Source of the DNA: Leifsonia shinshuensis
Lineage (GTDB): Bacteria; Actinomycetota; Actinomycetes; Actinomycetales; Microbacteriaceae
Assembly: GCF_022606355.1 (NCBI RefSeq)
Contig: NZ_JAHHZQ010000001.1
Coordinates: forward strand, 124,001-188,000
Length of the DNA stretch: 64,000 bases
Direction of reading: 5' to 3'
Part shown: positions 1 to 10,200 of the stretch, piece after piece
How the letters are laid out: each line of letters begins with the position of its first letter
Numbering within the stretch: the first letter of the stretch is position 1
The notes under the pieces: generated by a model
Database searches by the model: none
The model's input: the letters and a program-made list of their open reading frames with translations, nothing else
What the model was told of the DNA's origin: nothing
Made by a program: the position numbers and the translations under genes

Positions 1-1
1 G

Positions 2-724
2 TTGCAGGGCACGCCGCGCCGCGCGATCGTGGCGCACCTCGGAATGAGCGGGCAGATCCTGCTCCGCGAACCGGGATGGGAGGAGGCCGGCCTGCTGCGC
101 ATCCGCCTCCACATCGAGACACCCGCGACGCTTCCCGGCGACCACCGCGAGCTCTGGGTGCACTTCGTGGACCAGCGGATCTTCGGCTCGATGGCCGTCG
201 ACAGCCTGGTGCCGACGGCCGACGGCGCTCCGGCCGGCCTCGGCACCGACGAGCCGCTTCTCCCGACCCAGGTCGCACACATCGCCCGCGACCCGCTCGA
301 CCCCGCGTTCGACGATGCGGCGTTCGCCGCCGCCCTCGCGCGTCGCAGCAGCGGGATCAAGCGGGTGCTGCTCGACCAGACCGTCATCAGCGGCATCGGC
401 AACATCTATGCGGACGAGGCGCTCTGGGCCGCGCGCATCCACTACGAACAGCCCGCGTCGTCGCTCAGCCGCGCGAAGGTGCGCACCCTGCTGACGGAGG
501 TGCGGCACGTGCTCGACAAGGCGCTGGCGGAAGGCGGCACGAGCTTCGACGCGCAGTACGTGAACGTGAACGGCAACTCCGGGTACTTCGCACACAGCCT
601 CAACGCCTACGGGCAGGAGGGCAAGCCCTGCCCGCGCTGCGGGACGCCGATCGTGCGGGAGCGCTTCATGAACCGCTCGTCGCACTTCTGCCCGCGGTGT
701 CAGCGGGTGCGGGTGGCGCGCTAG
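2..724 (+). CDS. mutM: Formamidopyrimidine-DNA glycosylase, 5'-truncated by the window edge
   Basis: Bifunctional base-excision glycosylase/AP lyase that removes oxidised purines such as 8-oxoguanine. About 240 C-terminal residues are visible. The fragment holds the HLGMSGQ motif (residues 12-18), the helix-two-turn-helix DNA-binding segment (about 117-146, with GIGNIYADEALW) and the C-terminal CxxC...CxxC zinc finger (cysteines near 210, 213, 230 and 233). The catalytic N-terminal Pro-Glu of the family lies off the left edge, so the TTG at position 2 is only an in-frame codon, not a start. A zinc-finger MutM upstream of smc is the usual actinobacterial arrangement. Nei-type glycosylases share the fold, but the motifs and location favour MutM. 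Confidence 0.93.
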   Translation: MQGTPRRAIVAHLGMSGQILLREPGWEEAGLLRIRLHIETPATLPGDHRELWVHFVDQRIFGSMAVDSLVPTADGAPAGLGTDEPLLPTQVAHIARDPLDPAFDDAAFAAALARRSSGIKRVLLDQTVISGIGNIYADEALWAARIHYEQPASSLSRAKVRTLLTEVRHVLDKALAEGGTSFDAQYVNVNGNSGYFAHSLNAYGQEGKPCPRCGTPIVRERFMNRSSHFCPRCQRVRVAR

Positions 725-752
725 CCGAAGCCGACCGCGGTGCGGGCGGTGC

Positions 753-1823
753 TCACCCCACCACCTTCTGCCAGTGCCCCGTCAGCGCGTGCAACTGGAA
801 CCCGAACGCGCGGTTGATCGCGAGCATCGGCACGTTCTCGTCGGCGTTCCAGGTCAGCAGCCGGGTGATGTGCGGGGCGTGATCGGCGAGCTCGTGGATG
901 TTCTGCAGCTTCACGAGCGTGCCGAGCCGGTGGCCGCGGTGCGGCACGGCGACCAGCGTGTCGTACTGCTCCGCCTTGTCCCCGTCGGCGGGCACCGCGA
1001 TCTCGGTGTACGCCGCGAGCTCGCCTGACGCGATGTGCTGCGCCGCGGTGACCAGCAGCGGTTCGCCGCGTTCCGCCAGTTCGCGTTCCTGGGCGCGCAC
1101 GCGGTCGCCCGTCCAGGCTTCGCGGTCGAGGGCGATGCCGCTCTGCGGAACGTCGATCGTCATCCGCGCCTTCAGCGCCGCGAACCGTTCGAGCAGGTCG
1201 TCGGGAGCGTGGCCCAGCCAGGACACGGCCCGATAGCCGGTCGCCGACGCCGCCGTGCTCGCCAGGCCGGCCTCCCGCGCCCGGGGGAGCGGGAGCAGCA
1301 GCTCGCTCGACCGCTCGACCTGACCGAGACGGTAGCCGTGCCGCAGCGCGAAGCGGACGTCGGGCGACTCCGAGGGGAGGCCGGCGGAGCCCGAGGGCGC
1401 ACGGACGACCGAGACGCTGTCGCCGAGGGTGCGGGCCGGATGCTCGGTGTAGGCGCTCACGACGCGCCGCCCGCCCTCGGCCGCCAGCTCCTCGCCCGCG
1501 GCCAGCAGTGCTGAGCCGATGCCGCGGCCGCGGACCGCAGGGGCCACGTCGATCAGCAGGGAGACGGTCTCGGCCGCCTCGTCGAGCGGGAATTCCGCCT
1601 GCACTCGCCCGACGACCACACCGTCCTCGATCGCCACCAGCAGGATCTTCTCCTGGTACTCCTGCGCGCGGAACGACGCCAGCGCCTCCTCTGCCGTCTC
1701 GACGAAGTCGTCGGCCTCCCAGAGGGCGACGCTGATCCCGTTGAGCACGCCGACGAGCTCTTCGAACACCGCGGATTCCGGTGTTCCGAGTGCGGAAGGA
1801 GGAGTCAGCCGCTCGATGCGCAC
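753..1823 (-). CDS. Tandem GNAT-family N-acetyltransferase
   Basis: About 356 residues, twice the length of one GNAT domain. The N-terminal half has an acetyl-CoA-binding motif of the R-G-x-G-I/G type (VRGRGIGSALL), and the C-terminal half repeats it in looser form (HRGHRLGTLVKLQN) before a typical asparagine-rich end (NADENVPMLAINRAFGF). The two-domain layout recalls mycothiol synthase MshD, but nothing ties it to mycothiol and the acceptor is unknown. I prefer the GTG at 1823 because GGGAGG lies 5 nt upstream; the frame stays open to a GTG at 1847. It is convergent with mutM and divergent from livK. It probably acetylates a small molecule; the function beyond the family is unassigned. Confidence 0.8.
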   Translation of the reverse strand: MRIERLTPPSALGTPESAVFEELVGVLNGISVALWEADDFVETAEEALASFRAQEYQEKILLVAIEDGVVVGRVQAEFPLDEAAETVSLLIDVAPAVRGRGIGSALLAAGEELAAEGGRRVVSAYTEHPARTLGDSVSVVRAPSGSAGLPSESPDVRFALRHGYRLGQVERSSELLLPLPRAREAGLASTAASATGYRAVSWLGHAPDDLLERFAALKARMTIDVPQSGIALDREAWTGDRVRAQERELAERGEPLLVTAAQHIASGELAAYTEIAVPADGDKAEQYDTLVAVPHRGHRLGTLVKLQNIHELADHAPHITRLLTWNADENVPMLAINRAFGFQLHALTGHWQKVVG

Positions 1824-1939
1824 CGCCACCTCCCGACGTCGAACCACTCACCATAACCCCGTTTCAGAGCCCTGTGAAGTGCGTCCGTCCGTTTGGTTTC
1901 GATCGTGTAAATCTGGGCGGAAATGGCGGGTGCAAATGC

Positions 1940-1970
1940 TTGCGGCGCATGTAGTCTCAGCACACATATT
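1940..1970 (+). promoter_or_regulatory. Possible livK promoter
   Basis: TTGCGG at 1940-1945 is followed 18-19 bp later by ACATAT/CATATT at 1964-1970, in the 206-bp divergent gap between the acetyltransferase gene and livK. The match to a housekeeping promoter is moderate. The rest of the gap shows nothing else I can name. Confidence 0.35.
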
Positions 1971-2029
1971 CGTGGTGCGACGAGGCAATCACGCCGCGTT
2001 CGACACGGATTCACGTCGAGAGGCAGAAG

Positions 2030-3250
2030 ATGCTAGGAAAGAAAGTCACGATCGGTGCGGCTGTTGCAGCGTCCGTCGCACTGTTCCTCGTGGGATGTGC
2101 CAACCAGCCTTCCACGGGAGGTTCCACCAGCTCCAACTCGAAGGTGAACATCCCGGCGATCACCTCCGTGAACACGCCCAAAGACGCCGTGCTCCCCGCC
2201 GGTGACGGCAAAGCCACCTGCCCGGCGGGCCTGACCATCGCGTACGTGGGCGCCGAGACCGGCCCCAACGCCCAGCTCGGCATCAACATCTACAACGGCG
2301 TCCAGCTGGCCATCAACGAGCACAACGCCGCCAACAAGGGCTGCCAGGTCGGCTTCAAGAAGTTCGACACGGAGGGCGACCCGAACAAGGCGACCGGCCC
2401 GGTCACTCAGGCGGTCAACGAGGCCGACATCATCGGCGTCGTCGGCCTTCCGTTCTCCGGCGAGTCGAAGGCGACCGGCAACATCTTCGAGCAGCAGGGC
2501 CTGGTGCACATCACCCCGTCGGCCACGAACCCCGGCCTGACCCAGAACGGCTGGAAGACCTTCTTCCGCGGCCTGGGCAACGACGCGGTGCAGGGCCCGG
2601 CGGCGGCGAAGTTCCTGACCGACAAGCTGCAGGCCAAGAAGGTCTACCTGGTCCAGGACGACTCCGACTACGGCATCGGCCTCGGCACGACCACCTCGAA
2701 GGCGCTCGGCAGCGCGCTCGTGGGCACCGACAAGGTGACCACCGGCCAGAAGGACTTCTCCGCGGTGATCTCGAAGATCATCAACGCGAAGCCGGACGCG
2801 GTCTACTACTCGGGCTACTACGCCGAGGGCGCTCCGTTCGACCAGCAGTTGGTCAACAAGGGCTACACGGGCACGTTCGTCGGCCCCGACGGCGTGAAGG
2901 ACGACCAGTTCATCAAGCTGGCCGGTGACGCGTCCAGCAACGCGTACTTCACCTGCCCCTGCATCCCGGGCGAGCTGATCCCGACGTTCGAGTCCGACTA
3001 CAAGAAGCTCGCGAGCGCCGAGCCCGGCACGTACTCGATCGAGGGCTACGACGCCACCACGGTTCTGCTCTCCGGCATCGACAAGGGCAAGACCACCCGC
3101 GCCGACCTGGTCGACTGGGTCAAGAACTACGACGCCGACGGCCTGAGCAAGCACTACAAGTGGGACTCCACCGGTGAGCTCCAGGCGCCGACCGTCTACG
3201 GGTACAAGGTCGAGAACGGCAAGATCGTTCCGATCGGAACCATCGGATAG
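2030..3250 (+). CDS. livK: Branched-chain amino-acid ABC transporter, substrate-binding lipoprotein
   Basis: Extracytoplasmic solute-binding protein (406 aa) that captures branched-chain amino acids or related amides and delivers them to LivHM. The N-terminus is a lipoprotein signal: basic start, hydrophobic run and lipobox L20-V21-G22-C23, followed by a Ser/Thr/Asn-rich linker to about residue 60. The rest is a type I periplasmic-binding fold of the Leu/Ile/Val class (ETGPNAQLGINIYNGVQLA, GVVGLPFSGESKATG, YYSGYYAEGAPFDQQL). It is first in livKHMGF and separated from livH by a perfect hairpin terminator, which should make it the most abundant subunit. The true substrate cannot be read from sequence; urea and amide transporters look similar. 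Confidence 0.92.
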   Translation: MLGKKVTIGAAVAASVALFLVGCANQPSTGGSTSSNSKVNIPAITSVNTPKDAVLPAGDGKATCPAGLTIAYVGAETGPNAQLGINIYNGVQLAINEHNAANKGCQVGFKKFDTEGDPNKATGPVTQAVNEADIIGVVGLPFSGESKATGNIFEQQGLVHITPSATNPGLTQNGWKTFFRGLGNDAVQGPAAAKFLTDKLQAKKVYLVQDDSDYGIGLGTTTSKALGSALVGTDKVTTGQKDFSAVISKIINAKPDAVYYSGYYAEGAPFDQQLVNKGYTGTFVGPDGVKDDQFIKLAGDASSNAYFTCPCIPGELIPTFESDYKKLASAEPGTYSIEGYDATTVLLSGIDKGKTTRADLVDWVKNYDADGLSKHYKWDSTGELQAPTVYGYKVENGKIVPIGTIG

Positions 3251-3263
3251 CGCGACACGCGAA

Positions 3264-3301
3264 GGTGCCGCGGGCCACCGTGGCCCGCGGCACCTTTGTT
3301 T
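3264..3301 (+). terminator. Intrinsic terminator/attenuator between livK and livH
   Basis: A perfect 14-bp stem (3264-3277 with 3281-3294) with a 3-nt loop is followed at once by TTTGTTT. It lies 13 bp after the livK stop and 62 bp before livH. In binding-protein operons such a structure usually stops most transcripts and lets the binding protein be made in excess. Confidence 0.85.
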
Positions 3302-3362
3302 CGACTCTCATAAGAACTGAGCCGGACCAACGACGATCCGGCACTGAACCCTGGAAGTTCGT

Positions 3363-4373
3363 ATGCTCGAAACCCTCGTCCTCGTCCATCCCGTCCTCGA
3401 CAACTCCTGGATCAACTTCGATGTCAACGCGCTCGTCCAGAACTTCTGGAGCGCGACCTTCGACGGCCTCACGTTCGGCGCCATCTACGGCCTGATCGCC
3501 GTCGGCTACACGCTCGTCTACGGCGTGCTCAACCTGATCAACTTCGCCCACTCCGAGGTGTTCATCGTCGGTGCGTACGGCGTGGTCATCACGCTCACCT
3601 CGCTCGGTTTCGGCCCGAGCGCACCGAACCTGAGTCCGGCGGCGATCATCGGCGACCTCCTACTTGCTTTGATCGTCGGTATGGCGGCTTCGGCCTTCAC
3701 CGCGTGGGTGCTCGAACGCGTGGCCTATCGACCTCTGCGAAAACGGAACGCGCCACGCCTGGTGTTCCTCATCACCGCGATCGGCGCCTCGTTCACGATC
3801 CAGTACCTGATCTTCCTGATCCGCGGGGCCAACGCGGAGCCGGCGGTGACGATGTTCGTCGCCACTCCGGTCTTCAACGTGTTCGGCACGATCGTGTACA
3901 GCCAGTCGCTGATCATCGTGATCGCCTCCGTGGCTCTGATGATCATCACCGACTGGTTCATCCGCCGCACCCGCACCGGCCGCGGGATCCGCGCGGTCGC
4001 GCAGGACGCCGACACGGCGACGCTGATGGGCGTGAACAAGGAGCGGATCATCCAGATCACCTTCATCACCGGCGGTATCCTCGCCGGCGCGGCCGCTCTG
4101 TTCTACGTGATGCTGGTGCCGTCCGGCGTCATCTACAACGGCGGCTTCATCCTCGGCGTCAAGGCCTTCGCGGCGGCGGTGCTCGGCGGAATCGGCAACG
4201 TGCGCGGTGCCCTGCTCGGCGGTCTCCTGCTGGGCGTCATCGGCAACTACGGCCAGATCCTGCTGGGCGACTCGCAGTGGACGGACGTCGTGGCCTTCGT
4301 GGTGCTGGTGCTCGTGCTGTTGATCAAGCCGACGGGCATCCTCGGCACCTCCCTCGGAAGGAGCCGCGCATGA
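3363..4373 (+). CDS. livH: Branched-chain amino-acid ABC transporter permease LivH
   Basis: Integral membrane subunit (336 aa) of the liv importer. After a non-conserved N-terminus of about 35 residues it shows the family signature GLTFGAIYGLIAVGYTLVYG and NLINFAHSEVFIVGAYG, several transmembrane helices, and the loop RAVAQDADTATLMGVN that contacts the ATPase. The C-terminal ALLGG/LLLG helices are typical. The stop overlaps the livM start (ATGA at 4370-4373), so translation is probably coupled. The start is the ATG at 3363. Confidence 0.93.
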   Translation: MLETLVLVHPVLDNSWINFDVNALVQNFWSATFDGLTFGAIYGLIAVGYTLVYGVLNLINFAHSEVFIVGAYGVVITLTSLGFGPSAPNLSPAAIIGDLLLALIVGMAASAFTAWVLERVAYRPLRKRNAPRLVFLITAIGASFTIQYLIFLIRGANAEPAVTMFVATPVFNVFGTIVYSQSLIIVIASVALMIITDWFIRRTRTGRGIRAVAQDADTATLMGVNKERIIQITFITGGILAGAAALFYVMLVPSGVIYNGGFILGVKAFAAAVLGGIGNVRGALLGGLLLGVIGNYGQILLGDSQWTDVVAFVVLVLVLLIKPTGILGTSLGRSRA

Positions 4374-5530
4374 GCACGACCGAAGGGCCCAAGGTCCTGC
4401 CCGACGGACGGTCGGAGCAGGCGGGAGATGCGCTGGAGGCTGCGCGCGCCGCGCGGAAGAAGGGGCCGCTGCAGCCGCTCCGCGACTACTGGAACGGGCT
4501 CCCGCGCGCCGTGCAGTGGGCGTGGCTGCTCATCGTCGTCGCCCTCGCGTACGCGCTGCCGTACCTGAACTTCTTCCCGCTCACCACCGAACCCGGCAAC
4601 GACTGGCCGCTCGCGTGCTTCGCGATGGCGACCTACGGACTGATCGCCGTCGGCCTCAACGTCGTCGTCGGCTACGCCGGGCTCCTCGACCTCGGCTACG
4701 TCGCCTTCTTCGCGGTCGGCTCGTACACGGCGGCCATGCTGACCAGCCCGGACTCGCCGTTCCTCAAGATCCCGTACCTCTGGACCATCCCGGTCGCCAT
4801 GGCGATCACGATGACCTTCGGCGTGATCCTGGGCGTGCCGACGTTGCGGCTGCGCGGCGACTACCTGGCGATCGTCACACTCGGGTTCGGTGAGATCGTA
4901 CGCATCCTCGCGACGATCATCCCGGCGATGAAGGGCCAGGTCGGCTTCCAGAACGTCGGTCACCCGCCGGGCGAGACCGCCAAGGGGGTCCCGATCTTCT
5001 CGAACTCCAACGGCGTGCCCTGGTACTGGCTCACGGTGACGATCATCATCGTCATCCTGCTGCTGGTGGGCAACCTGGAGCGCAGCCGCGTGGGCCGCGC
5101 CTGGATCGCCATCCGGGAGGACGAGGACGCCGCCGAGATCATGGGCGTGCCCACCTTCAAGTACAAGGTGTGGGCGTTCGCGATCGGAGCCGGCGTCGGA
5201 GGTCTCTCGGGTGCGCTCTTCGCCGGCCAGGTCGGCTTCGTGAACAATCAGAAGTTCGACGTGCAGACCTCGATCCTGTTCCTGGCGGCCGTCGTCCTCG
5301 GTGGTGCCGGCAACAAGGTCGGAGCGATGATCGGTGGCGCGATCGTGGCGTACATCCCGCTGAGATTCACGGCGATCGCCGACTACAAGTACCTGATCTT
5401 CGGGGTCGCGCTGGTGGTCATCATGATCTTCCGCTCGCAGGGCCTGTTCCCGGCGCGGCAGAAGCTGCTGGCCTACGGCAGACAGGCCTACCGAAGAGTG
5501 GCCGAGTCGGCGAAGGGGGGAGCGCGATGA
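4370..5530 (+). CDS. livM: Branched-chain amino-acid ABC transporter permease LivM
   Basis: Second membrane subunit (386 aa). A hydrophilic N-terminal extension of about 45 residues precedes the membrane core with the LivM hallmarks [46 protein letters not shown] and the ATPase-contact loop [14 protein letters not shown]. The start is set by the ATGA overlap with livH and by the AAGGAG-like stretch just upstream; the frame stays open further 5' but that region is inside livH. Its own stop overlaps the livG start (ATGA at 5527-5530). The whole operon is tightly coupled. Confidence 0.92.
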   Translation: MSTTEGPKVLPDGRSEQAGDALEAARAARKKGPLQPLRDYWNGLPRAVQWAWLLIVVALAYALPYLNFFPLTTEPGNDWPLACFAMATYGLIAVGLNVVVGYAGLLDLGYVAFFAVGSYTAAMLTSPDSPFLKIPYLWTIPVAMAITMTFGVILGVPTLRLRGDYLAIVTLGFGEIVRILATIIPAMKGQVGFQNVGHPPGETAKGVPIFSNSNGVPWYWLTVTIIIVILLLVGNLERSRVGRAWIAIREDEDAAEIMGVPTFKYKVWAFAIGAGVGGLSGALFAGQVGFVNNQKFDVQTSILFLAAVVLGGAGNKVGAMIGGAIVAYIPLRFTAIADYKYLIFGVALVVIMIFRSQGLFPARQKLLAYGRQAYRRVAESAKGGAR

Positions 5531-6438
5531 CCGACGAGACCACCACGGAACCGGACGAGGAGCCGACGCTCGGCGCCAACGAAGAGGAGCTCGAAGCCGC
5601 AGGCGTGGACCTGGACGTCGCCGAAGCCGCGGCTCCCGACCGGGAGATCGCGGTCGAGGTCGGCGAGAACATCGTGGAGGTGCGCAACCTCACGGTGAAG
5701 TTCGGCGGCCTCCTCGCCCTCGACGATGTCTCGTTCGACATCCGCCGCGGTGAGATCCTCGGACTGATCGGGCCGAACGGCGCGGGCAAGACGACGTGCT
5801 TCAACGCGATGACCGGGGTCTACAAGCCGACCAGCGGCGACGTGCTGCTGGAGGGCCAGTCGATCAAGGGCCAGAAGCAGCACAGGATCACGCGGCTCGG
5901 GCTGGCACGCACCTTCCAGAACATCCGCCTCTTCGGCGAGATGACGGCGCTGGAGAACGTCGTCGTCGGTCTCGACGCTCGGCACAGGACCTCGGTTCCC
6001 GGCGCGCTGCTGCGGCTGCCGCGGCACACGCGCGAGGAGAAGTCCGCCATCGAGCGTGGGATGGCGCTGCTCGAGTTCGTCGGCATCGCCGATCACGCCG
6101 CCGACCTCTCCCGGTCGTTGCCGTACGGCTCGCAGCGCCGGCTGGAGATCGCGCGCGCGCTCGCGACCGACCCCAAGGTGCTCTGCCTGGACGAGCCGGC
6201 CGCGGGCTTCAACCCGGCGGAGAAGGAAGACCTGATGGAGCTCATCAGGACGATCCGGGCCGACGGGTACACCGTCCTCCTCATCGAACACGACATGAAG
6301 CTGGTCATGGGCGTGACGGATCGCATCGTGGTGCTGGAGTTCGGCCGCAAGCTGGCCGACGACGTGCCGCAGGAGATCCGCAACGACCCGCGCGTGATCG
6401 CCGCCTACCTCGGGGAGCCCGAAGATGACGTTGCTTGA
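5527..6438 (+). CDS. livG: Branched-chain amino-acid ABC transporter ATP-binding protein LivG
   Basis: Cytoplasmic ATPase (303 aa). The ABC core starts near residue 54 ([21 protein letters not shown]) with Walker [10 protein letters not shown], the Q-loop in [11 protein letters not shown], a signature-like [16 protein letters not shown], Walker [11 protein letters not shown] and switch His in [10 protein letters not shown]. The C-terminal stretch [11 protein letters not shown] is diagnostic of LivG. Unusually, about 50 acidic, low-complexity residues precede the core (rich in Glu/Asp/Ala). The signature motif is YGSQRR rather than LSGGQ, as is normal for LivG. It overlaps livF by 14 nt. Confidence 0.93.
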   Translation: MTDETTTEPDEEPTLGANEEELEAAGVDLDVAEAAAPDREIAVEVGENIVEVRNLTVKFGGLLALDDVSFDIRRGEILGLIGPNGAGKTTCFNAMTGVYKPTSGDVLLEGQSIKGQKQHRITRLGLARTFQNIRLFGEMTALENVVVGLDARHRTSVPGALLRLPRHTREEKSAIERGMALLEFVGIADHAADLSRSLPYGSQRRLEIARALATDPKVLCLDEPAAGFNPAEKEDLMELIRTIRADGYTVLLIEHDMKLVMGVTDRIVVLEFGRKLADDVPQEIRNDPRVIAAYLGEPEDDVA

Positions 6439-7138
6439 ACTGAAGAACATCAGCGTCTCCTACGGGCGCATCGAGGCGATCCACGACATGTCCTTCTCCG
6501 TGGAGGAGGGCGAGATCGTCAGCCTCATCGGTGCGAACGGGGCGGGCAAGTCGACCACGATGAAGACCATCTCGGGCATCCTGAACCCGTCGGCGGGCTC
6601 CATCCTGTTCGACGGCCAGGACATCACCAAGATGAAGGCCCACATCCGCGTGATCCGCGGCATCTCGCAGGCGCCGGAGGGCCGAGGGATCTTCCCGGGC
6701 ATGACGGTGATGGAGAACCTCGACATGGGGGCCTTCGGCCGCAAGGACCGCTCCAACATGGGTCCCGACTTCGAGCGCGTCTTCTCGCTGTTCCCACGGC
6801 TCGCCGAGCGCAAGACGCAGGTCGGCGGCACGATGTCCGGCGGCGAGCAGCAGATGCTCGCCATCGGCCGCGCGCTGATGTCGAACCCGCGCCTGCTGCT
6901 GCTCGACGAGCCGTCCATGGGGCTCGCGCCGCAGTTCATCCGGCAGATCTTCTCGATCATCACGGAGATCAACCAGCAGGGCACGACGGTGCTGCTGGTC
7001 GAGCAGAACGCGAACCAGGCGCTCGCCCGTGCGCACCGTGCGTTCGTGCTGGAGACCGGGAGCATCACGCGATCGGGAACCGGCCGCGAGCTGCTCTCCG
7101 ACCCCGCCATCAAGGAGGCCTACCTCGGCGTAGGCTGA
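6425..7138 (+). CDS. livF: Branched-chain amino-acid ABC transporter ATP-binding protein LivF
   Basis: Second ATPase of the importer (237 aa, standard length). Walker A GANGAGKST, Q-loop in ISQAPEGRGIFPGMTVMENL, signature MSGGEQQMLAIGRALM, Walker B LLLLDEPSMGLAP and switch-region VEQNANQALARAHRAFVLETG are all present; EGRGIFP and the ending KEAYLGVG are typical LivF features. It is the last gene of the operon, followed by a long hairpin before smc. Confidence 0.94.
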   Translation: MTLLELKNISVSYGRIEAIHDMSFSVEEGEIVSLIGANGAGKSTTMKTISGILNPSAGSILFDGQDITKMKAHIRVIRGISQAPEGRGIFPGMTVMENLDMGAFGRKDRSNMGPDFERVFSLFPRLAERKTQVGGTMSGGEQQMLAIGRALMSNPRLLLLDEPSMGLAPQFIRQIFSIITEINQQGTTVLLVEQNANQALARAHRAFVLETGSITRSGTGRELLSDPAIKEAYLGVG

Positions 7139-7162
7139 CGTCTCCTCCGCTCGTCGCCCCGT

Positions 7163-7219
7163 CGAGGGGCACGTCGTTGTGACTCTTCGCGCCGAAAAGT
7201 GACAACGACGTGCCCCTCG
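7163..7219. repeat. Long inverted repeat between livF and smc
   Basis: Two 22-nt arms (7163-7184 and 7198-7219) pair with one mismatch (7181/7201); an inner 4-bp stem (7186-7189 with 7193-7196) leaves a 3-nt loop. The arms read GGGGCACGTCGTTGTGACT on one side and the complement on the other. There is no T-run, so it is not a classical intrinsic terminator, but it could terminate or stabilise livF mRNA. It may belong to a dispersed palindromic family; no second copy was seen in this window. Confidence 0.75.
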
Positions 7220-7247
7220 GCTGCGTAGTGGGAGGTGAGAGGTCGGG

Positions 7248-7253
7248 TAGATT
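7248..7253 (+). promoter_or_regulatory. -10 element of a leaderless smc promoter
   Basis: TAGATT ends 7 nt before the GTG at 7261, the spacing expected when transcription starts at the start codon itself. No Shine-Dalgarno sequence lies at a useful distance. Confidence 0.55.
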
Positions 7254-7260
7254 CACCTGC

Positions 7261-10200
7261 GTGTATTTGAAGAGTCTGACGCTCAAGGGCTTCAAGTCGT
7301 TCGCCACGCCGACGACTTTCGCCTTCGAGCCGGGCGTGACCTGCGTCGTCGGCCCGAACGGGTCCGGCAAGTCGAACGTGGTCGACGCGCTCGCCTGGGT
7401 GATGGGCGAGCAGGGCGCCAAGACGCTTCGCGGCGGCAAGATGGAGGATGTAATCTTCGCCGGGACCTCCACCCGGGGCCCGCTCGGCCGTGCAGAGGTC
7501 CAACTCACCATCGACAACACCGACGGCGCTCTGCCGATCGAGTACACCGAGGTCACGATCTCGCGCACGCTGTTCCGCAACGGCGGAAGCGAGTACGCGA
7601 TCAACGGCCAGTCGTGCCGGCTGCTCGACGTGCAGGAGCTGCTCAGCGACTCCGGCCTCGGCCGCGAGATGCATGTCATCGTCGGCCAGGGACAGCTCGA
7701 CGCCGTGCTGCGCGCGACCCCGGAGGAGCGCCGTGGCTTCATCGAGGAGGCCGCAGGCATCCTCAAGCACCGCCGCCGCAAAGAGAAGACCCTCCGCAAG
7801 CTGGAGGCGATGCAGACCAACCTGACCCGCCTGAGCGACCTCGCGGGTGAGGTGCGCCGGCAGCTGAAGCCGCTCGGGCACCAGGCCGAGATCGCGCGGG
7901 AGGCGCAGTCCATCGCCGCGATCGTCCGCGACGCGAGGGCGCGCCTGCTCGCCGACGAGGTCGTCACCCTGCGACGTTCGCTCGACGGCCACACGCGCTC
8001 CGAGACCGAGCGGCACAGCGAGCAGATCGTGCTGCAGGAGCAGCTCGAGCAGAAGCAGCTGCGTCGCACGCGGCTGGAGCAGGCCCAGGTCGGCGACGCC
8101 GTCGACGTCGCGCGCAGCACGGCGTTCGCGCTCGAGCAGGCGCAGGACCGCCTCCGCAGCCTGTACACCCTGGCGACACAGCGGCTCGCACTGCTCGGGA
8201 GCCAGGCGGAGTCGACCGACGACGGGCCGCGGGTCAGCCCGCAGATGGTGCAGGACGCCGCCGACGAGGTCGAGCGACTGGGCGCCGCGGTCGTCGATGC
8301 CGAGGCCGCGTGGCAGGCCGCGCAGGCGGGCACGCGTGCCGCCCGTGCCCGACTCGACTCCGTCGACGAGGAGATCGCCGCTCAGAGCGCGCTGGTCTCC
8401 AAGCACGATCTGGAGATCAGCAAGCTGAACGGCCAGGCGGAGGCGGCCGCGCAGCGCCTGGCAGCGGTTCGCGGCGAAGTGCTGCGCCAGCAGAACGCCC
8501 TCGACGCCGCGACCGAGCGGCGCGAGAAGGCGCGCTCGGAGTTCGCGGCGCGCGAGGCGGACGCCGAGGTCGCCGACCCGGGCGAGAACAGCCTCGACGA
8601 GGCGTACGAGCTCGCCCAGGCAGACGTGTTCGAGGCCGAGGGCCTCATCGAGAAGCTGCGCGAGGACCTCCACGTGCTCGAGCGCGAGCGTGACGCCCTC
8701 GCCGCCCGCACGTCCGCGCTGTCGCTGGCGCTCGACCAGAAGGATGGCTCCGCCGCGCTGGTGGCCGCCCGCTTGGCGGGCGTCCGCGGGCTGGTCGCCG
8801 AGCACCTCCGAGTGCACCCCGGTTTCGAGGCGGCGGTCGCCGCTGCGCTCGGCACGCTGGCCGATGCCGTGCTCGCGGACAGCAGGAGCCACGCGTTCGA
8901 CGCGGTCGCCCACGCCGCCTCCGACGACCTGGGCCGAGTGGAGGTGGTGGTCGCCGACGCTCCGGCTCCCGAGGTGGATCTCGGCGGCATCGCCGGCGTC
9001 GTGCCGGCCGGCTCGGTGATCGATGCGCCGTCGGGCGTGCGGGGTCTGCTCGCCTTCACCGCGATCGCCGACGACCTCGCGGCCGCGCGCACCGCGGCCG
9101 AGGCGTTCCGCGCCCGCGGGCTCGGTGGCCCGGTCACGCTCATCACGCGCGCGGGAGACGTGCTCACCGACTTCGTGCTGCGGGGCGGTTCCGGCGCGAA
9201 GCAGAGCCGCATCGAGCTCTTCGCCGAGCGGGACGCCGCCCAGGACCGGTTGGGCGAGGTGACCTCCCTGATCGACAGGGCGCGGTTCGCGCTGGCCGAG
9301 CAGCGCGGAGTCGTGCAGGTGGCCAAGGAGCAGTCGCAGGCGGCCCTGTCCGCCCTGCGCGAGTTCGACGCGAAGCTTGCGGCGCAGACCGAGCAGCTCA
9401 ACCGGCTACGGGTTCAGTCGGAGGCCGCCGAGGCGGAGTTCGAGCGGCTGAGCCGTGCGCTCGAGCAGGCTGCCGAGCGGGTGGCCGATGCCGAGAGGGC
9501 GGCGGAGTCGGCGAAGACGGAGCTGGAGACGGCCCGGTCGCGGCCGCGGCCCATCCTGGACGTCTCCGCCCGCGATGCCCTGTCGCTGGAGCTGGAGGCC
9601 GCCCGCGAGTCCGAGGTGGAGTCCCGCTTGGGCGTCGAGACGGCCAAGGAGCGCGTGCGTGCCGAGCAGGCGCGCGGCGAGGCGCTCTCCCGTCAGCTGG
9701 AGGCCGAGCGGGCCGCCGCAGAGGAGGCCGCCCGTCGGGCCGTGATCCGGCGGCGCCAGCTCGACGCGGCGCAGGGCGTCGTCGACGCGCTGCCTGCCGT
9801 GCTCGCGTCCGCCGACCGCTCTGTGGCGCAGGCGCGCGTGGAGCTGGCGACCGCGGAGGCGCAGCGGGCGAGTCAGAACGAGGAGCTCGCGGCGGTGCGC
9901 CGCGAGGAGTCCGCGATCCGGGAGCGCCTGCACGCGATCACGGAGGCCGTGCACGGGCTGGAGCTGCAGATCTACGAGAAGAAGCTGCACCTTTCCAGCC
10001 TTCTCGAGCGTGCGGGCAGCGAGCTCGGGCTGGTGGAGGACGTGCTGGTCGCCGAGTACGGTCCTGAGGTCCTGATCCCTGTCGAACGGCCGGTGGGCGA
10101 CCACGCCGACGACTCCGGCTCCGATACGGCAGGCGACGAGCCGCAGGGCGTCCCGTTCGTCCGTGAGCAGCAGCAGAAGCGCCTGGCCGCGGCGGAGCGC

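Noticed and set aside
7198-7219. Upstream extension of smc into the inverted repeat (start at 7210)
   Set aside because: The extra residues are not conserved, and the GTG at 7261 begins the family N-terminus with a -10 box 7 nt upstream.
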